This document shows, in pieces, positions 1-9,299 of a stretch of DNA of 36,612 nucleotides. Source of the DNA: Micavibrio sp. UBA7689 (lineage in GTDB: Bacteria; Pseudomonadota; Alphaproteobacteria; Micavibrionales; Micavibrionaceae); contig DLGR01000012.1 in NCBI GenBank assembly GCA_002482805.1, positions 1 to 36,612 on the forward strand, given 5' to 3'. The notes under the pieces are model-generated. The model searched no databases and was not told the DNA's origin. It worked only from the letters and a program-made list of their open reading frames with translations. The position numbers and the translations under genes are program-made. How positions within the stretch are numbered: position 1 is the stretch's first letter; every line of letters begins with the position of its first letter.

Positions 1-1
1 A

Positions 2-280
2 AAAACCCTGCGCCCGCGCCTGCTTGAGCTCAACAACCTGCTGGCCACTGCCTATGAGCGTGCCCGCACCCAAGACATCCGCGAAAATGGCCACCGTCAC
101 TACAAAGACTTCGTTGAATTCTTCCGTGGCCGCAACCTGCGCGGTGTCTGCCTTGGTGCTTCGCACTACCCGCTGGCAGAATCGCGCGCGCTGATGGCGA
201 CCTACCGCCGCATCGACCGCGACATCAAGGCCCGCAACCGTGGTGCCAAGCAGTTCAAATCATTCAAGAAAAGCGGATAA
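2..280 (+). CDS. C-terminal end of an unrecognised basic protein (partial)
   Basis: An open frame enters from the left edge and ends in TAA at 278-280, giving the last 92 residues. The tail is rich in Arg and Lys and ends in KSFKKSG. I see no catalytic motif and do not recognise the family. The frame has no internal stop and its GC-rich third positions look like real coding sequence. The start lies outside the window. The next gene is on the same strand about 100 bp downstream, but nothing ties the two functionally. Confidence 0.6.
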   Translation, partial: KTLRPRLLELNNLLATAYERARTQDIRENGHRHYKDFVEFFRGRNLRGVCLGASHYPLAESRALMATYRRIDRDIKARNRGAKQFKSFKKSG

Positions 281-393
281 TCGGCCGCAGTGTGCCTATG
301 CGCCGCTGCCCCTTTGTTGCGCCGTTTTCCTCTTTCATGCTAAGTCAATGACGTGAAAACGCTGGCATTTGCGCCACCATGAAAGAGACACCG

Positions 394-1758
394 ATGACGT
401 CATCCGCCCATAAAACCGCCACTGCCCCTGCACGCGATGTTGCCGCCCTGCTGGCGCGCTATCAAAACAAAAGCGCTGTGCTTGGCGTGATCGGCCTTGG
501 CTATGTCGGCCTGCCGCTGGTCGTCAGCATGGCACGCAAAAACATCAAAGTGATCGGCTTTGATATTGATCCTAAAAAAGCTGTAACACTCAACGGCGGA
601 AAATCTTATCTGGAAACGGTAAAAGATTCCGAAATAGCGGATGCGCGCGGTAAAAAACTTTTTGAAGCAACTGCCGATATGAAACGCCTGGCCGAAGCGG
701 ATTTCATCATCATCTGCGTGCCGACGCCACTCGACTCACACAAAAATCCTGATCTGAGCTATATCGAAAATTCCACACACGACATCGCCGCAACATTGCG
801 CAAGGGGCAGGTCATCAGTCTGGAATCCACCACATACCCCGGAACGATGGACGACATCGTCAGACCTATCCTTGCGAAAACAAGCATGAAAGAAGATACA
901 GATTTTATGCTCGTCTATTCGCCCGAACGCGAAGACCCAGGTAACCGAGATTTCCAAACAAATACGATTCCTAAAGTCGTGGGCGGTGATACGCCGGAAA
1001 CGCTGGATATCGCACAAAAATTCTACGGACTGTTTATTGATAAAATAGTACCCGTCAGCAATATTAAAACAGCAGAGGCCGTAAAGATAACGGAAAACAT
1101 TTTCCGCGCTGTGAACATCGCAATGGTGAACGAATTAAAGATTATTTACGACCGCATGGGCATCGATGTGTGGGAAGTGATCGAAGCCGCCAAAACAAAG
1201 CCCTTTGGTTACATGCCGTTTTATCCGGGTCCGGGTCTCGGCGGCCACTGCATTCCGATTGATCCTTTCTACCTGACGTGGAAAGCGAAAGAATTCGACA
1301 CGGCGACGCGTTTTATCGAACTGGCGGGGGAAATAAATCTCTCCATGCCGCGTTACGTGCTAGAGAAAACTATGAGCGCAGTTAATCTCATCCACAAACG
1401 TGGTCTCAGCGGCGCGAAAATCCTTATGTGCGGAATGGCATACAAAAAAAACGTCAACGATCAACGGGAATCACCGTCCTTCCCGCTGCTGCAATTACTG
1501 GAAGAGCAGGGAGCGGTGGTGGATTACCATGACCCCCACATCCCCGAAATCCTGCCATCGCGTCACTTCCCCACACTGACAGGTCGCAAATCGGTCGAAC
1601 TCTCACCCGCAAAGATAAAATCCTACGATGCAGTATTAATAGTCACGGATCATGACAAAGTTTCATACGCGGAAATCGCCGCACATGCGCAGATCATCGT
1701 CGATACGCGCAACGCCATGAAGAACCACAAAATTTCGGGCAAATTATTTAAGGCCTAA
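394..1758 (+). CDS. wbpA: UDP-N-acetylglucosamine 6-dehydrogenase-type nucleotide sugar dehydrogenase
   Basis: Predicted to oxidise a UDP-sugar at C6 with NAD+ to the uronic acid, supplying a surface polysaccharide. The N-terminal Rossmann fold has GLGYVG near residue 35. The catalytic cysteine is in GPGLGGHCIPIDP (Cys near residue 286), and the C-terminal UDP-binding domain contains GMAYKKNVNDQRESP. The FYLTWKAKE context after the Cys resembles the WbpA group (UDP-GlcNAc) more than UDP-glucose dehydrogenases; this is inference. An ATG at 379 is also in frame, but only the ATG at 394 has a purine-rich stretch (GAAAGAGA) at suitable distance. The stop overlaps the convergent gene at 1744 by 15 bp. 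Confidence 0.9.
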   Translation: MTSSAHKTATAPARDVAALLARYQNKSAVLGVIGLGYVGLPLVVSMARKNIKVIGFDIDPKKAVTLNGGKSYLETVKDSEIADARGKKLFEATADMKRLAEADFIIICVPTPLDSHKNPDLSYIENSTHDIAATLRKGQVISLESTTYPGTMDDIVRPILAKTSMKEDTDFMLVYSPEREDPGNRDFQTNTIPKVVGGDTPETLDIAQKFYGLFIDKIVPVSNIKTAEAVKITENIFRAVNIAMVNELKIIYDRMGIDVWEVIEAAKTKPFGYMPFYPGPGLGGHCIPIDPFYLTWKAKEFDTATRFIELAGEINLSMPRYVLEKTMSAVNLIHKRGLSGAKILMCGMAYKKNVNDQRESPSFPLLQLLEEQGAVVDYHDPHIPEILPSRHFPTLTGRKSVELSPAKIKSYDAVLIVTDHDKVSYAEIAAHAQIIVDTRNAMKNHKISGKLFKA

Positions 1759-3399
1759 AACGTCTTTGATGTCTTTGGACAGCGGGAAGCCGTTTTCCGC
1801 GAACCAGTTGCGTACAAACAGCGAAAATATATTCCGCGTCTTCATATAAGTTTCCTTATGTAGCGCAAACGGGAAGAAAGCATATTGATTGGCGTAGTGG
1901 CCGTAGTAACGCAGCAAATCGTAAAGCTCTGCCTTCTTTTTCTTTGAAAAAATACCAATTACCCTAGCCACAGGAACCACCCACAACATAGGCAAAGGCC
2001 AACGCCAGATATAGGGTTCGCGCTTGGCAAACAATCCCTGATAATTATAGGCCTTCAAATAATCCTTATATAGGAACTGACCGCGCTTTAATTCATAAGG
2101 AACATTCGCATAAAAATCGCATAGCGTGCGCTCCCACAACGGTAATTCCCAATCATAACCAAAGAAATCATAGGAACGTTGGCCGTTCACCACCAATGTC
2201 GCCTGGCGTTCGTCGTATTCCCAGCACTCTTCCAAAGCCGCCCACTCAAACGGCGTATGCTCACGATGTGCCTCGGGAACTGTCTCCAGAATTTTGGATT
2301 TTATGACGCTGATATTCTCTTTTGTTTTCAGGCCTCGCCATAAATCATAATGTTTCGCAACCAGAACGCGAGTGAGCGTTTCAAAATTCGCTGAATCCTT
2401 TTCAAACCAGACCTGATTGACATGCCCACCCGTAATGTAATCGCCCGATTGGCCATTGATAAGGATCGCATCGGTATGAAAGACTTTTTTGTCTTTGAGT
2501 GTTTTTAGAGCGGTGTATTCACGGAAACAAGGAGCGGCTTTCAAACCGTCGGCAAAATCACTATAGGCACGGCGAGTCTTGTCCGAAAACATATCGGAGC
2601 ATTCCTTGCCGCTTAAACTCACGAAATGCCACGGAACATTGAGTTTGCGTGCAATAGCTTTCGCGTGCAGTGCTTCGAAATTGAAACGAGGGCCATACGT
2701 AAAAGTGTGGAGATTTTTGTAACCGAATTCATGCAGCTTGCACAAAATAATGCGGGAATCCAGACCGGCGCTGAGCGGCACCCAAATAGGGCGGCCGTTT
2801 GCGCGTGCGATAATCTTATGCATGATGGCATCAATAATACCGGAAAGTTCTTCGCGGGATTCCCTGCGGCCTTTCGTATGGTCGGGCACGGGCATATAAC
2901 GGAAATAACGTACTACGAAAGGTTTCAAACCGTCTTCGGCGATCAATACCTCTCCGGGCAAAAGACATTTGATTTCTTCGTATAATGTTTCCTGACCGGT
3001 AACATAACCGGACATGGCGAATTCGAGCGCGGAAATCTTGCTCGGTGTTGCGCAACCCAATTGCGCCAGAACGGAGCGTGCATCGTTGGAAACGATCACA
3101 CCGTTGGTCCCGAAAGCATAGAAGACGGGATAAGCGCGGATGTGATCCACCCATGCAACCGTGGTACGTCCCATGGTCAAAATGCCCGCACCAAATTCCT
3201 TTTGTGCGAACAACGCACGCATCACATGTTCGGCATAAATGGACGGCGTCAGGTTCCGATCGAGCGCCGCCAAAGCCTCGCCCGCAAGATAACCATGCCC
3301 CGCATAATGCAGATCGCCTTCCGATATCCAACGATAGGCTGGGTTTATTATCACATGGGGAGCGCCACTTGCGCTGTATGCGGCAGAATTGGCTGTCAT
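1744..3399 (-). CDS. Asparagine-synthase-like amidotransferase
   Basis: 551 residues with an N-terminal glutaminase-like fold (about 1-170) and a C-terminal PP-loop ATP-pyrophosphatase domain with PLSAGLDSR near residues 206-214, the adenylation signature of the AsnB family. AsnB needs Cys2 as nucleophile; here residue 2 is Thr, so hydrolysis of glutamine is unlikely and free ammonia or another nucleophile may be used. Last gene of a minus-strand operon: its ATG overlaps the stop of the ABC transporter (ATGA). In polysaccharide loci such proteins are thought to amidate sugars or act in glycan assembly. The real substrate cannot be read from the sequence. Confidence 0.82.
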   Translation of the reverse strand: MTANSAAYSASGAPHVIINPAYRWISEGDLHYAGHGYLAGEALAALDRNLTPSIYAEHVMRALFAQKEFGAGILTMGRTTVAWVDHIRAYPVFYAFGTNGVIVSNDARSVLAQLGCATPSKISALEFAMSGYVTGQETLYEEIKCLLPGEVLIAEDGLKPFVVRYFRYMPVPDHTKGRRESREELSGIIDAIMHKIIARANGRPIWVPLSAGLDSRIILCKLHEFGYKNLHTFTYGPRFNFEALHAKAIARKLNVPWHFVSLSGKECSDMFSDKTRRAYSDFADGLKAAPCFREYTALKTLKDKKVFHTDAILINGQSGDYITGGHVNQVWFEKDSANFETLTRVLVAKHYDLWRGLKTKENISVIKSKILETVPEAHREHTPFEWAALEECWEYDERQATLVVNGQRSYDFFGYDWELPLWERTLCDFYANVPYELKRGQFLYKDYLKAYNYQGLFAKREPYIWRWPLPMLWVVPVARVIGIFSKKKKAELYDLLRYYGHYANQYAFFPFALHKETYMKTRNIFSLFVRNWFAENGFPLSKDIKDVLGLK

Positions 3400-5090
3400 G
3401 AAAGTTCTATCGTTTGATCGGCGAGGGGGAGAACCTGCGGATTGTGGGAAATAAGGACAACAGCCATGGTTTTAGAAAGTTTTTTGACGACATCGAACAC
3501 GGCTTGCGTACTGTCACGGTCAAGTGCGCTGGTCGGCTCATCGAGCACCAGCAATTTCGGTTGCCGAATGATCGCGCGTGCGATGATAATGCGCTGGCGC
3601 TGGCCACCCGAAAGTTTTCCGCCGCGCTCGCCGACCACTTCATCGAGCTTTTTGGGCAGGGACGCAACAAAATCATACGCCGCCGCCTGACGCAGCGCAT
3701 TCCACACATCCTCATCTGAATACTGCTCGTCTCCCAATGTGACATTTCGTTTGACCGTATCATGGAACAAGAAATTATCCTGCGGGACGTAACCGATCAT
3801 CTCCCGCCACTGTCGGGTGCTAATGTGTTCGAAATCAACGCCGTCTATTTCCAACTTGCCGCCCTGAATGGGTATGAGCCCCAGTATAGCGTCTATCAAA
3901 GTCGTTTTGCCGATACCCGAAGGACCGAACAAAACGGTCAGGGAGCGTGTGGGAATGATACAGGAGAAATTTTTGAATATCGGAGCGGTATTCTTGTAGG
4001 CTATCTCCGCATTTTTCAATTCTATTTTGTCTTCAAAAATAGGCGTTTGTCCGTCACGCCCTTCTTCTTTCATCGCGTTGGCCTTGTCAACCTGTGAAAG
4101 CATGGACCAAACTGCACTCTCGCCTTGGATCATGTTGTGGTAATGCGCTTGCGCGGCTGTCACATACCCCATCAATCTCTGAAACAGGAATGCCAAAACT
4201 ACGACTTCCGCAACCTGCGTTTGGGTTTGAGTCAGAACGAAATATAAACCTACCGCCAAAAATACGACGATCGCGGGTTCCGAAACCATCTGCTGAAGCA
4301 GGGCGGTATGATATTGTCTTTTTCGCGCATCCACCACATCGGCAGTTTCACGTTCCAGTTGGCGGTAATAACGGTCTTCCATCGCCATGGCTTTGAGGGG
4401 TTTGGCGCCTTGCAAAGATTCGCTCACTTCGCTCATAAGGCTATCCATACGGCGAGAAAGCGTTTCGCCCGTGGCTCGCGCCGAGCGCATTATCCCCCGC
4501 ACCATCAGGGCAAGAACGCCGCCCATCACAATCGCGATCAGGCTGAGCTTCCACGAAACGAAGAATGCGATACCGATATAAATACACGCTTGCAAGAAAG
4601 CCGAAGTGGCGCGTCCAGCCAGCATATAGGCATGACCTGCGCGTTGCGCCTCTGCGGCGATGGCGTTGGATATCACGCCCGAAGACAGGCCGGAAAAATA
4701 CTGCCATTGCGCCTTCATCAATGCATCGATCAATTTTAATTGTAGCGTGCGGGAAATATCCGTTGCAACATATCCTGCATATCGCATGGCATAAAATATG
4801 ATGACCGCTTTCAAACTGATCATAACCACTATGACTGCCAAAAGCGTCGGCAGATCGGGTTGCAGGCCTACGGCATGAAACATATTGGTGACAAACACCT
4901 GCGCAAAACCCGCTGCTCCACCGCTGTCGTTGCCTATGACGACGGAGATAAGGGGCAAAAGGGCACTAATACCCAGAGTTTCCGCCGCCGCCGCCGCGAG
5001 TAGCGCCAGAATGACTGTTAACGTCTGGCGCGTATAATTGCGCGTAAAATATGCGAATATATCCCACGAGGTTTTATTGTGTCCGCTCAT
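3396..5090 (-). CDS. ABC exporter, fused permease and ATPase (lipid/oligosaccharide type)
   Basis: A half-transporter of 564 residues: an N-terminal transmembrane domain (about 1-320) with several long hydrophobic segments, then a nucleotide-binding domain. Walker A GPSGIGKTT is near residue 390, the signature LSGGQRQR near 491 and Walker B LLVLDEPTSA near 513, followed by the H-loop in LISHNPQ. It probably works as a homodimer in the inner membrane, like MsbA or PglK flippases, moving a lipid-linked glycan. That role is inferred from the neighbouring glycosyltransferases. Start and stop overlap the adjoining genes by 4 bp each, so it is translationally coupled. Confidence 0.88.
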   Translation of the reverse strand: MSGHNKTSWDIFAYFTRNYTRQTLTVILALLAAAAAETLGISALLPLISVVIGNDSGGAAGFAQVFVTNMFHAVGLQPDLPTLLAVIVVMISLKAVIIFYAMRYAGYVATDISRTLQLKLIDALMKAQWQYFSGLSSGVISNAIAAEAQRAGHAYMLAGRATSAFLQACIYIGIAFFVSWKLSLIAIVMGGVLALMVRGIMRSARATGETLSRRMDSLMSEVSESLQGAKPLKAMAMEDRYYRQLERETADVVDARKRQYHTALLQQMVSEPAIVVFLAVGLYFVLTQTQTQVAEVVVLAFLFQRLMGYVTAAQAHYHNMIQGESAVWSMLSQVDKANAMKEEGRDGQTPIFEDKIELKNAEIAYKNTAPIFKNFSCIIPTRSLTVLFGPSGIGKTTLIDAILGLIPIQGGKLEIDGVDFEHISTRQWREMIGYVPQDNFLFHDTVKRNVTLGDEQYSDEDVWNALRQAAAYDFVASLPKKLDEVVGERGGKLSGGQRQRIIIARAIIRQPKLLVLDEPTSALDRDSTQAVFDVVKKLSKTMAVVLISHNPQVLPLADQTIELS

Positions 5091-6184
5091 GCCGCTGCCC
5101 CGCTAATCACTTTTTTAAAAAGGGCTGCATAGGAATCACAAATTTTCTCGACGGTAAAATCAAGCGCGCGGGCGCGTTGCGCGTTTTTATCCCAATTCCG
5201 ATCAAGCGCCTTTTCCATGGCCGCAGCAAGCGCCGCTTCATCACGCACAGGCACCAGAATGCCGAATTTTTCCTGATCAAGTATTTCCGCAGGGCCTGAC
5301 GGACAATCGGTGGATACGATGGGTAATCCGCATAGCAAGGCTTCAACGATCACGTTACAAAAACCTTCCCATTGGGAACTGATTACGAACAAATCCGCGT
5401 TGTAAAAATGATCGAGCGAATTTTCAACAAATCCTTCAAATACCACATGGTTGGCGATACGAAGATCAAAAGCGAGATTCTTCAATTCTATCTCGCGCGG
5501 ACCTGTACCGAGGATCTTCAGTATGGCGGGACGCTTTTTGACAAGCATTGCAAAGGCTTTGAGCAAGGTCTCATGGTCCTTTTGCTCGACCAATCGACCC
5601 GAAGTGATAATGACAGGTTTCGGGCGGTTGCTGTTGACGGGAATTTGCCCGCCGCGCATATCGGGCGTCACGACAGGATTGTGGATCCATCCCGTTTTGG
5701 CGGGGCGCAATTTGGCGCGGGCCTGAATATCGTCTGCTACGCCTTTGGAAATGCCGATCACCATATCGGCATGGGGATAAAGAATGCGCGCGAGCAGGGG
5801 GATATAAAATCTTTCATATCCTGAATCCTTGATCCGCTCGGAAAAGAAATTTCGTTCGGTCAGAATAAATTTTGTCGCCGTAACACCCGCTATCAGTTTT
5901 GCGATGATGGCGGTCAGGTTCGCATGAAACAGCGCGCTTACCAAAATATCGGGTTGGTTCTTTTCAAGATATTTACTAAAGGCAAACACAGACAAAACCG
6001 TACGGGATTTTTCCAAATCGACCAATCGAACGGTGTTTTTAAGTTCTTTCGCAAACACGCCTTCGGAAGACGCCACGACCAAATCCACTTTGTCTCCGCG
6101 CGCCGCGAATTCATGGGCCATGTTGAGCACCATTTTTTGCGCGCCGCCGCCGCGAAGATCAGGAAGAAAAAAGGCAATATGCAT
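5087..6184 (-). CDS. Glycosyltransferase, GT4 family
   Basis: 365 residues with the GT-B two-domain layout. The N-terminal acceptor domain begins with FFLPDLRGGGAQKMV, the usual Gly-rich loop. The C-terminal donor domain has SGRLVEQKDHETLL and the E-x7-E region in SQWEGFCNVIVEALLCGLP. It should transfer a sugar from a nucleotide donor to a growing surface glycan at the cytoplasmic face. AGGAA lies 6 nt before the ATG. It overlaps the ABC exporter downstream by 4 bp and starts 9 bp after the methyltransferase stop, so all belong to one operon. Donor and linkage cannot be told. Confidence 0.88.
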   Translation of the reverse strand: MHIAFFLPDLRGGGAQKMVLNMAHEFAARGDKVDLVVASSEGVFAKELKNTVRLVDLEKSRTVLSVFAFSKYLEKNQPDILVSALFHANLTAIIAKLIAGVTATKFILTERNFFSERIKDSGYERFYIPLLARILYPHADMVIGISKGVADDIQARAKLRPAKTGWIHNPVVTPDMRGGQIPVNSNRPKPVIITSGRLVEQKDHETLLKAFAMLVKKRPAILKILGTGPREIELKNLAFDLRIANHVVFEGFVENSLDHFYNADLFVISSQWEGFCNVIVEALLCGLPIVSTDCPSGPAEILDQEKFGILVPVRDEAALAAAMEKALDRNWDKNAQRARALDFTVEKICDSYAALFKKVISGAAA

Positions 6185-6193
6185 GGAAAATTC

Positions 6194-7066
6194 CTAGCCT
6201 ATATCGCCGATGACACCGATATACTTTCCTTCATAGGAAAACACGGACCAATTTTTAATATCCTTTTGGGCGACCAGATCGTGGAAGAACGCATTGTCCT
6301 GAATATCATCCATGATGACGATCGCTTCATATGCAAGCGCGGGCGCAACAATATCCATAGCCTGCAGGCGGCCATCATAGGATTTGTCCGAATCGTAATG
6401 GAACAAATCGATTGGACCCTTCGCCGCGGAAACTATCGCGGGTAAATTGGCGGAATCGCCCTTCACATACAAAGACCAACGACCTTTCAACTGCGGCTCT
6501 ACCACCACGCCGATATATTTTTCCGGATCGGGAATACGGAAGTACGGGAAATCGCTGCTGTAAAGATGACCGCTGCCGTTCTTTTCCATGGCGGCCAAAA
6601 ACGTCGCGGAAGAAAATCCCGAAGCCACACCCGTTTCCACAACATTGTCGGGTTTCAGAATGCGGGTGAGGGCATAGAGCAGGGGAACACCGCCGCCGCC
6701 GCCGAGATCGTATGGAATGGATGTCAGAACATTGTTTGCGTGGTGCTTCAGATGCACCATGAATTCTTTCATCTCGGCTTGAAGGCCGCCATCAAGCTTC
6801 GCCAGCCATTCATCAAGACTGCGCGCATGCGCCGCAAGCCATTGCTTGTTTTGTGCTGGGTCGATCGTGCCCTGCGTGTCTGTAAAACGTTTAATGACCT
6901 TGCCGATCATCACCCGCGCCTTGGAAGGGTCCATGGCGGATTTGAGCGTATTGCGCCATGACGAAAGACCGGATGCGGGCATAGAGAGGTTCCTTGCGGT
7001 TTTGATACGGGCGAGAATACCCGCCCAAACCCGTTTTTTCAAGCTCTTCCATGGAATTAGGGGCAT
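6194..7066 (-). CDS. Class I SAM-dependent methyltransferase (Methyltransf_24-like)
   Basis: A Rossmann methyltransferase. The SAM-binding loop is VVETGVASGFSSATF, followed by strand II ending in YSSDFPY and a later IDLFHYDSDKSYDG motif typical of the class that binds metal or acts on sugars. The frame is open to an ATG at 7123, but that start has no ribosome site and lies 4 bp from the divergent gene. The ATG at 7066 has AAGG 6 nt upstream and leaves room for promoters. First gene of the five-gene minus-strand polysaccharide operon. It probably methylates a glycan residue; the substrate is unknown. Confidence 0.8.
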   Translation of the reverse strand: MPLIPWKSLKKRVWAGILARIKTARNLSMPASGLSSWRNTLKSAMDPSKARVMIGKVIKRFTDTQGTIDPAQNKQWLAAHARSLDEWLAKLDGGLQAEMKEFMVHLKHHANNVLTSIPYDLGGGGGVPLLYALTRILKPDNVVETGVASGFSSATFLAAMEKNGSGHLYSSDFPYFRIPDPEKYIGVVVEPQLKGRWSLYVKGDSANLPAIVSAAKGPIDLFHYDSDKSYDGRLQAMDIVAPALAYEAIVIMDDIQDNAFFHDLVAQKDIKNWSVFSYEGKYIGVIGDIG

Positions 7067-7127
7067 TTCTGGCCTTGACGGGAACGCCCCGCACAGGCGA
7101 AATTCATACAGGTTATAAAGCATTGAT

Positions 7128-8207
7128 ATGGAAACGTTATCTATTCAAACCAAACGCGTCTTGTTCGTACTGCCCAGCCTCTCGCCGGGCGGGGCCGAAC
7201 GCGTGCTGATCACCTTAATGAACGGGCTGGACCGTACACGGTTTTCCCCGTCATTGCTGAGCGTGATGCCCAAAGGCAATCTGGATGCGATTGTGGATAA
7301 GGAAATTCCTGTTCAAAACCTGAACAAACACGGTGTGATGCGGGCATTGCCAGCGCTCTATAAAGCTCTTAAAAATACACGGCCTGATATAGTGGTGTCC
7401 ACCATGGCGCACATGAATTTTGCCGTGCTGCTCCTCAAACCGTTTTTCCCGCAAACAAAATTCATCGTGCGCGAAGCGATTACCCCGTCATTCTTCTTCC
7501 GCAAGAATGATCTGCGCGGATGGTTGGTAAAGATGGGTTATAAATGTCTCTATAAACACGCCGATGCGGTCATAAGCCCGTCCAACATCATCCTCGACCA
7601 GTTTCGCAACGTTCTCGACATGAAGAATTGCAAATATGTCCTGCTTTATAATCCTGTGGATACGAACCAAGTCATGACAAAAGCGGACGCGTACACGCCG
7701 GATGCAACGTTGAAATTTATTGCCTCGGGAAGGCTGCACACACAAAAGGGATTTGACCGTCTGATCACGGCCTTGAAAGATTTTAATCCCACCCAACCTT
7801 GGCGGCTGGATATTCTGGGTGAGGGAGAGCAGCGCGCCGCACTTCAATCACTTATTACCCAATATGATCTGAACGATAGAATCAGGTTGCTGGGCCATAC
7901 GGACAATCCTTGGAAACATTATGCGGCCGCGGATTGCCTGTTGCTTCCTTCGCGCTGGGAAGGCATGCCCAATGTCGCGCTTGAGGCACTTGCCTGTGCC
8001 ACACCCGTCATCGCGATGAGCGAGGCGGGCGGCATTGGTGAAATCGCAAGCAAAGCAGATGCAGGCGCAGTGCGGATCGCCCATTCCATGGACGAATTCA
8101 CCGCGATGATGAAAAATGTAACCGCAAAGACAAACACGAAATCCCTTTTGCCCGCATTGTTTGAACGCAACAACATCCAACAATCATTTGAGAAAATATT
8201 GCTATGA
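7128..8207 (+). CDS. Glycosyltransferase, GT4 family
   Basis: 359 residues with the GT-B fold. It begins with LFVLPSLSPGGAERVL, has IASGRLHTQKGFDRLI at the domain join and SRWEGMPNVALEALACATPV as the donor-binding E-x7-E segment. Role as for the GT4 enzyme on the other strand, but its different acceptor half suggests another linkage. It is divergent from the methyltransferase operon and its last 4 bp overlap the start of the next methyltransferase (ATGA). The ribosome site before the ATG is poor, yet the fold begins only about ten residues in, so a later start is unlikely. Confidence 0.88.
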   Translation: METLSIQTKRVLFVLPSLSPGGAERVLITLMNGLDRTRFSPSLLSVMPKGNLDAIVDKEIPVQNLNKHGVMRALPALYKALKNTRPDIVVSTMAHMNFAVLLLKPFFPQTKFIVREAITPSFFFRKNDLRGWLVKMGYKCLYKHADAVISPSNIILDQFRNVLDMKNCKYVLLYNPVDTNQVMTKADAYTPDATLKFIASGRLHTQKGFDRLITALKDFNPTQPWRLDILGEGEQRAALQSLITQYDLNDRIRLLGHTDNPWKHYAAADCLLLPSRWEGMPNVALEALACATPVIAMSEAGGIGEIASKADAGAVRIAHSMDEFTAMMKNVTAKTNTKSLLPALFERNNIQQSFEKILL

Positions 8208-9034
8208 CCGATATCTGCCTAGTTTGCGACACTGTGATGCAATCGCCCGAACCATGGCTACGTGAATGCCCGCAATGCCGCTTTTTGCATTCTACGTTAC
8301 CCGCAGGGGCAGGTACGGGCGTTGACGGGCTGGAAACATTGCGCCGCAAGAATTTCAAAACTTTGCTGGAAAAACTCTCCGCTCTCGGATCGCTTACAGG
8401 AAAAACCTTGCTCGAAGTCGGTTGTTCTACGGGATTATTTCTGGAAGAAGCACAGAAAAACGGGATAGAAGTCACAGGCCTCGAACCCGAAAAGACCAAG
8501 GCCGATATTGCCCGCACGAAAAATTTCACGGTCATCGACGGATTTTTCCCCGATGCAGTGCCTTCAGGCAAACAATACGACATGATTATTTTCAACGATG
8601 TGTTCGAACATCTCCCCGATCCTGTAGCTGCCTTACGTGCCTGCAACAATCATCTGGCGTCATGTGGCTTGCTTATCATCAATCTACCCGACAGCAGCGG
8701 TATTATTTACAACATAGCCCGTTTTTTCAATAAAATCGGTATGAGCGGGCCTTTTGAACGCATGTGGCAAAAGCAATTCGCATCCCCGCACATCACATAT
8801 TTCCGCGGAAGCAATCTTCAAAAACTTGTGGAAGGCAAAACCCCTTTGAAACTGGTGGCAAGCGGAAAACTGGATTCTATGACGGCGCAGGGTTTGAAGA
8901 GTAGGATAGCCTCTTCGGTGGTGGAACCTTGGGCAACCCTGATGTTCGTGCCACTTTTGGCGATCACATATTTACAAAAAATCCTGCCGTCCGACATTCT
9001 TTTGCATATCTACAAAAAACCCGCCGGCTATTAA
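8204..9034 (+). CDS. SAM-dependent methyltransferase with N-terminal zinc ribbon
   Basis: 276 residues. The N-terminus carries two CxxC knuckles (Cys5/8 and Cys22/25), a small zinc ribbon seen in sugar and lipid methyltransferases of polysaccharide clusters. The class I methyltransferase core follows, with LLEVGCSTGLFLEEA as SAM loop, VTGLEP as acidic loop and FNDVFEHLPDP as motif IV. A hydrophobic C-terminal stretch (FVPLLAITYL) could hold it to the membrane. Coupled to the upstream glycosyltransferase by a 4-bp overlap and followed at once by a terminator, so this is a two-gene transcript. Substrate unknown. Confidence 0.85.
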   Translation: MTDICLVCDTVMQSPEPWLRECPQCRFLHSTLPAGAGTGVDGLETLRRKNFKTLLEKLSALGSLTGKTLLEVGCSTGLFLEEAQKNGIEVTGLEPEKTKADIARTKNFTVIDGFFPDAVPSGKQYDMIIFNDVFEHLPDPVAALRACNNHLASCGLLIINLPDSSGIIYNIARFFNKIGMSGPFERMWQKQFASPHITYFRGSNLQKLVEGKTPLKLVASGKLDSMTAQGLKSRIASSVVEPWATLMFVPLLAITYLQKILPSDILLHIYKKPAGY

Positions 9035-9049
9035 ACCGACGGGCTTTGC
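9018..9049 (+). terminator. Rho-independent-type hairpin
   Basis: An 8-bp inverted repeat with one mismatch (CCCGCCGG at 9020-9027 and CCGACGGG at 9036-9043) is followed by GCTTTGCTTT. The stop codon of the methyltransferase lies in the loop. Confidence 0.6.
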
Positions 9050-9065
9050 TTTAAAACTTTAGAAC

Positions 9066-9248
9066 CTAGGCAGCAGCTTCTTCGTCGTTTTCTTCGACGT
9101 CACCGGCGGCTTCATCGTCTTCATCTTCTTCAGAATCTTCTTCCGCGTTTGCTTCAGTCGGGGAAGAATTCTGGTTTTTGTTGCGGTCTTCGTTTTGCGC
9201 AGGCGGCTTGTTTTGCTCGGAGTTCGAGCGTTCGTTCGGGTTGGTCAT
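9066..9248 (-). CDS. Small acidic low-complexity protein
   Basis: A 60-residue frame. The first half is rich in Asn, Gln, Glu and Pro. The second half is almost only Glu, Asp and Ala (EEDSEEDEDDEAAGD). No cysteine, no hydrophobic core, no signal peptide, so it should be disordered and strongly negative. The ATG has AAAGGAA about 8 nt upstream, which supports real translation. It lies 52 bp downstream of the acyltransferase on the same strand. I do not recognise a family; a charge-rich binding or buffering role is only a guess. Confidence 0.55.
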   Translation of the reverse strand: MTNPNERSNSEQNKPPAQNEDRNKNQNSSPTEANAEEDSEEDEDDEAAGDVEENDEEAAA

Positions 9249-9299
9249 TTTTGGGTTCCTTTACTTGGGGGGTTGTCTTGCCAACGCACCGCAAAGGAA

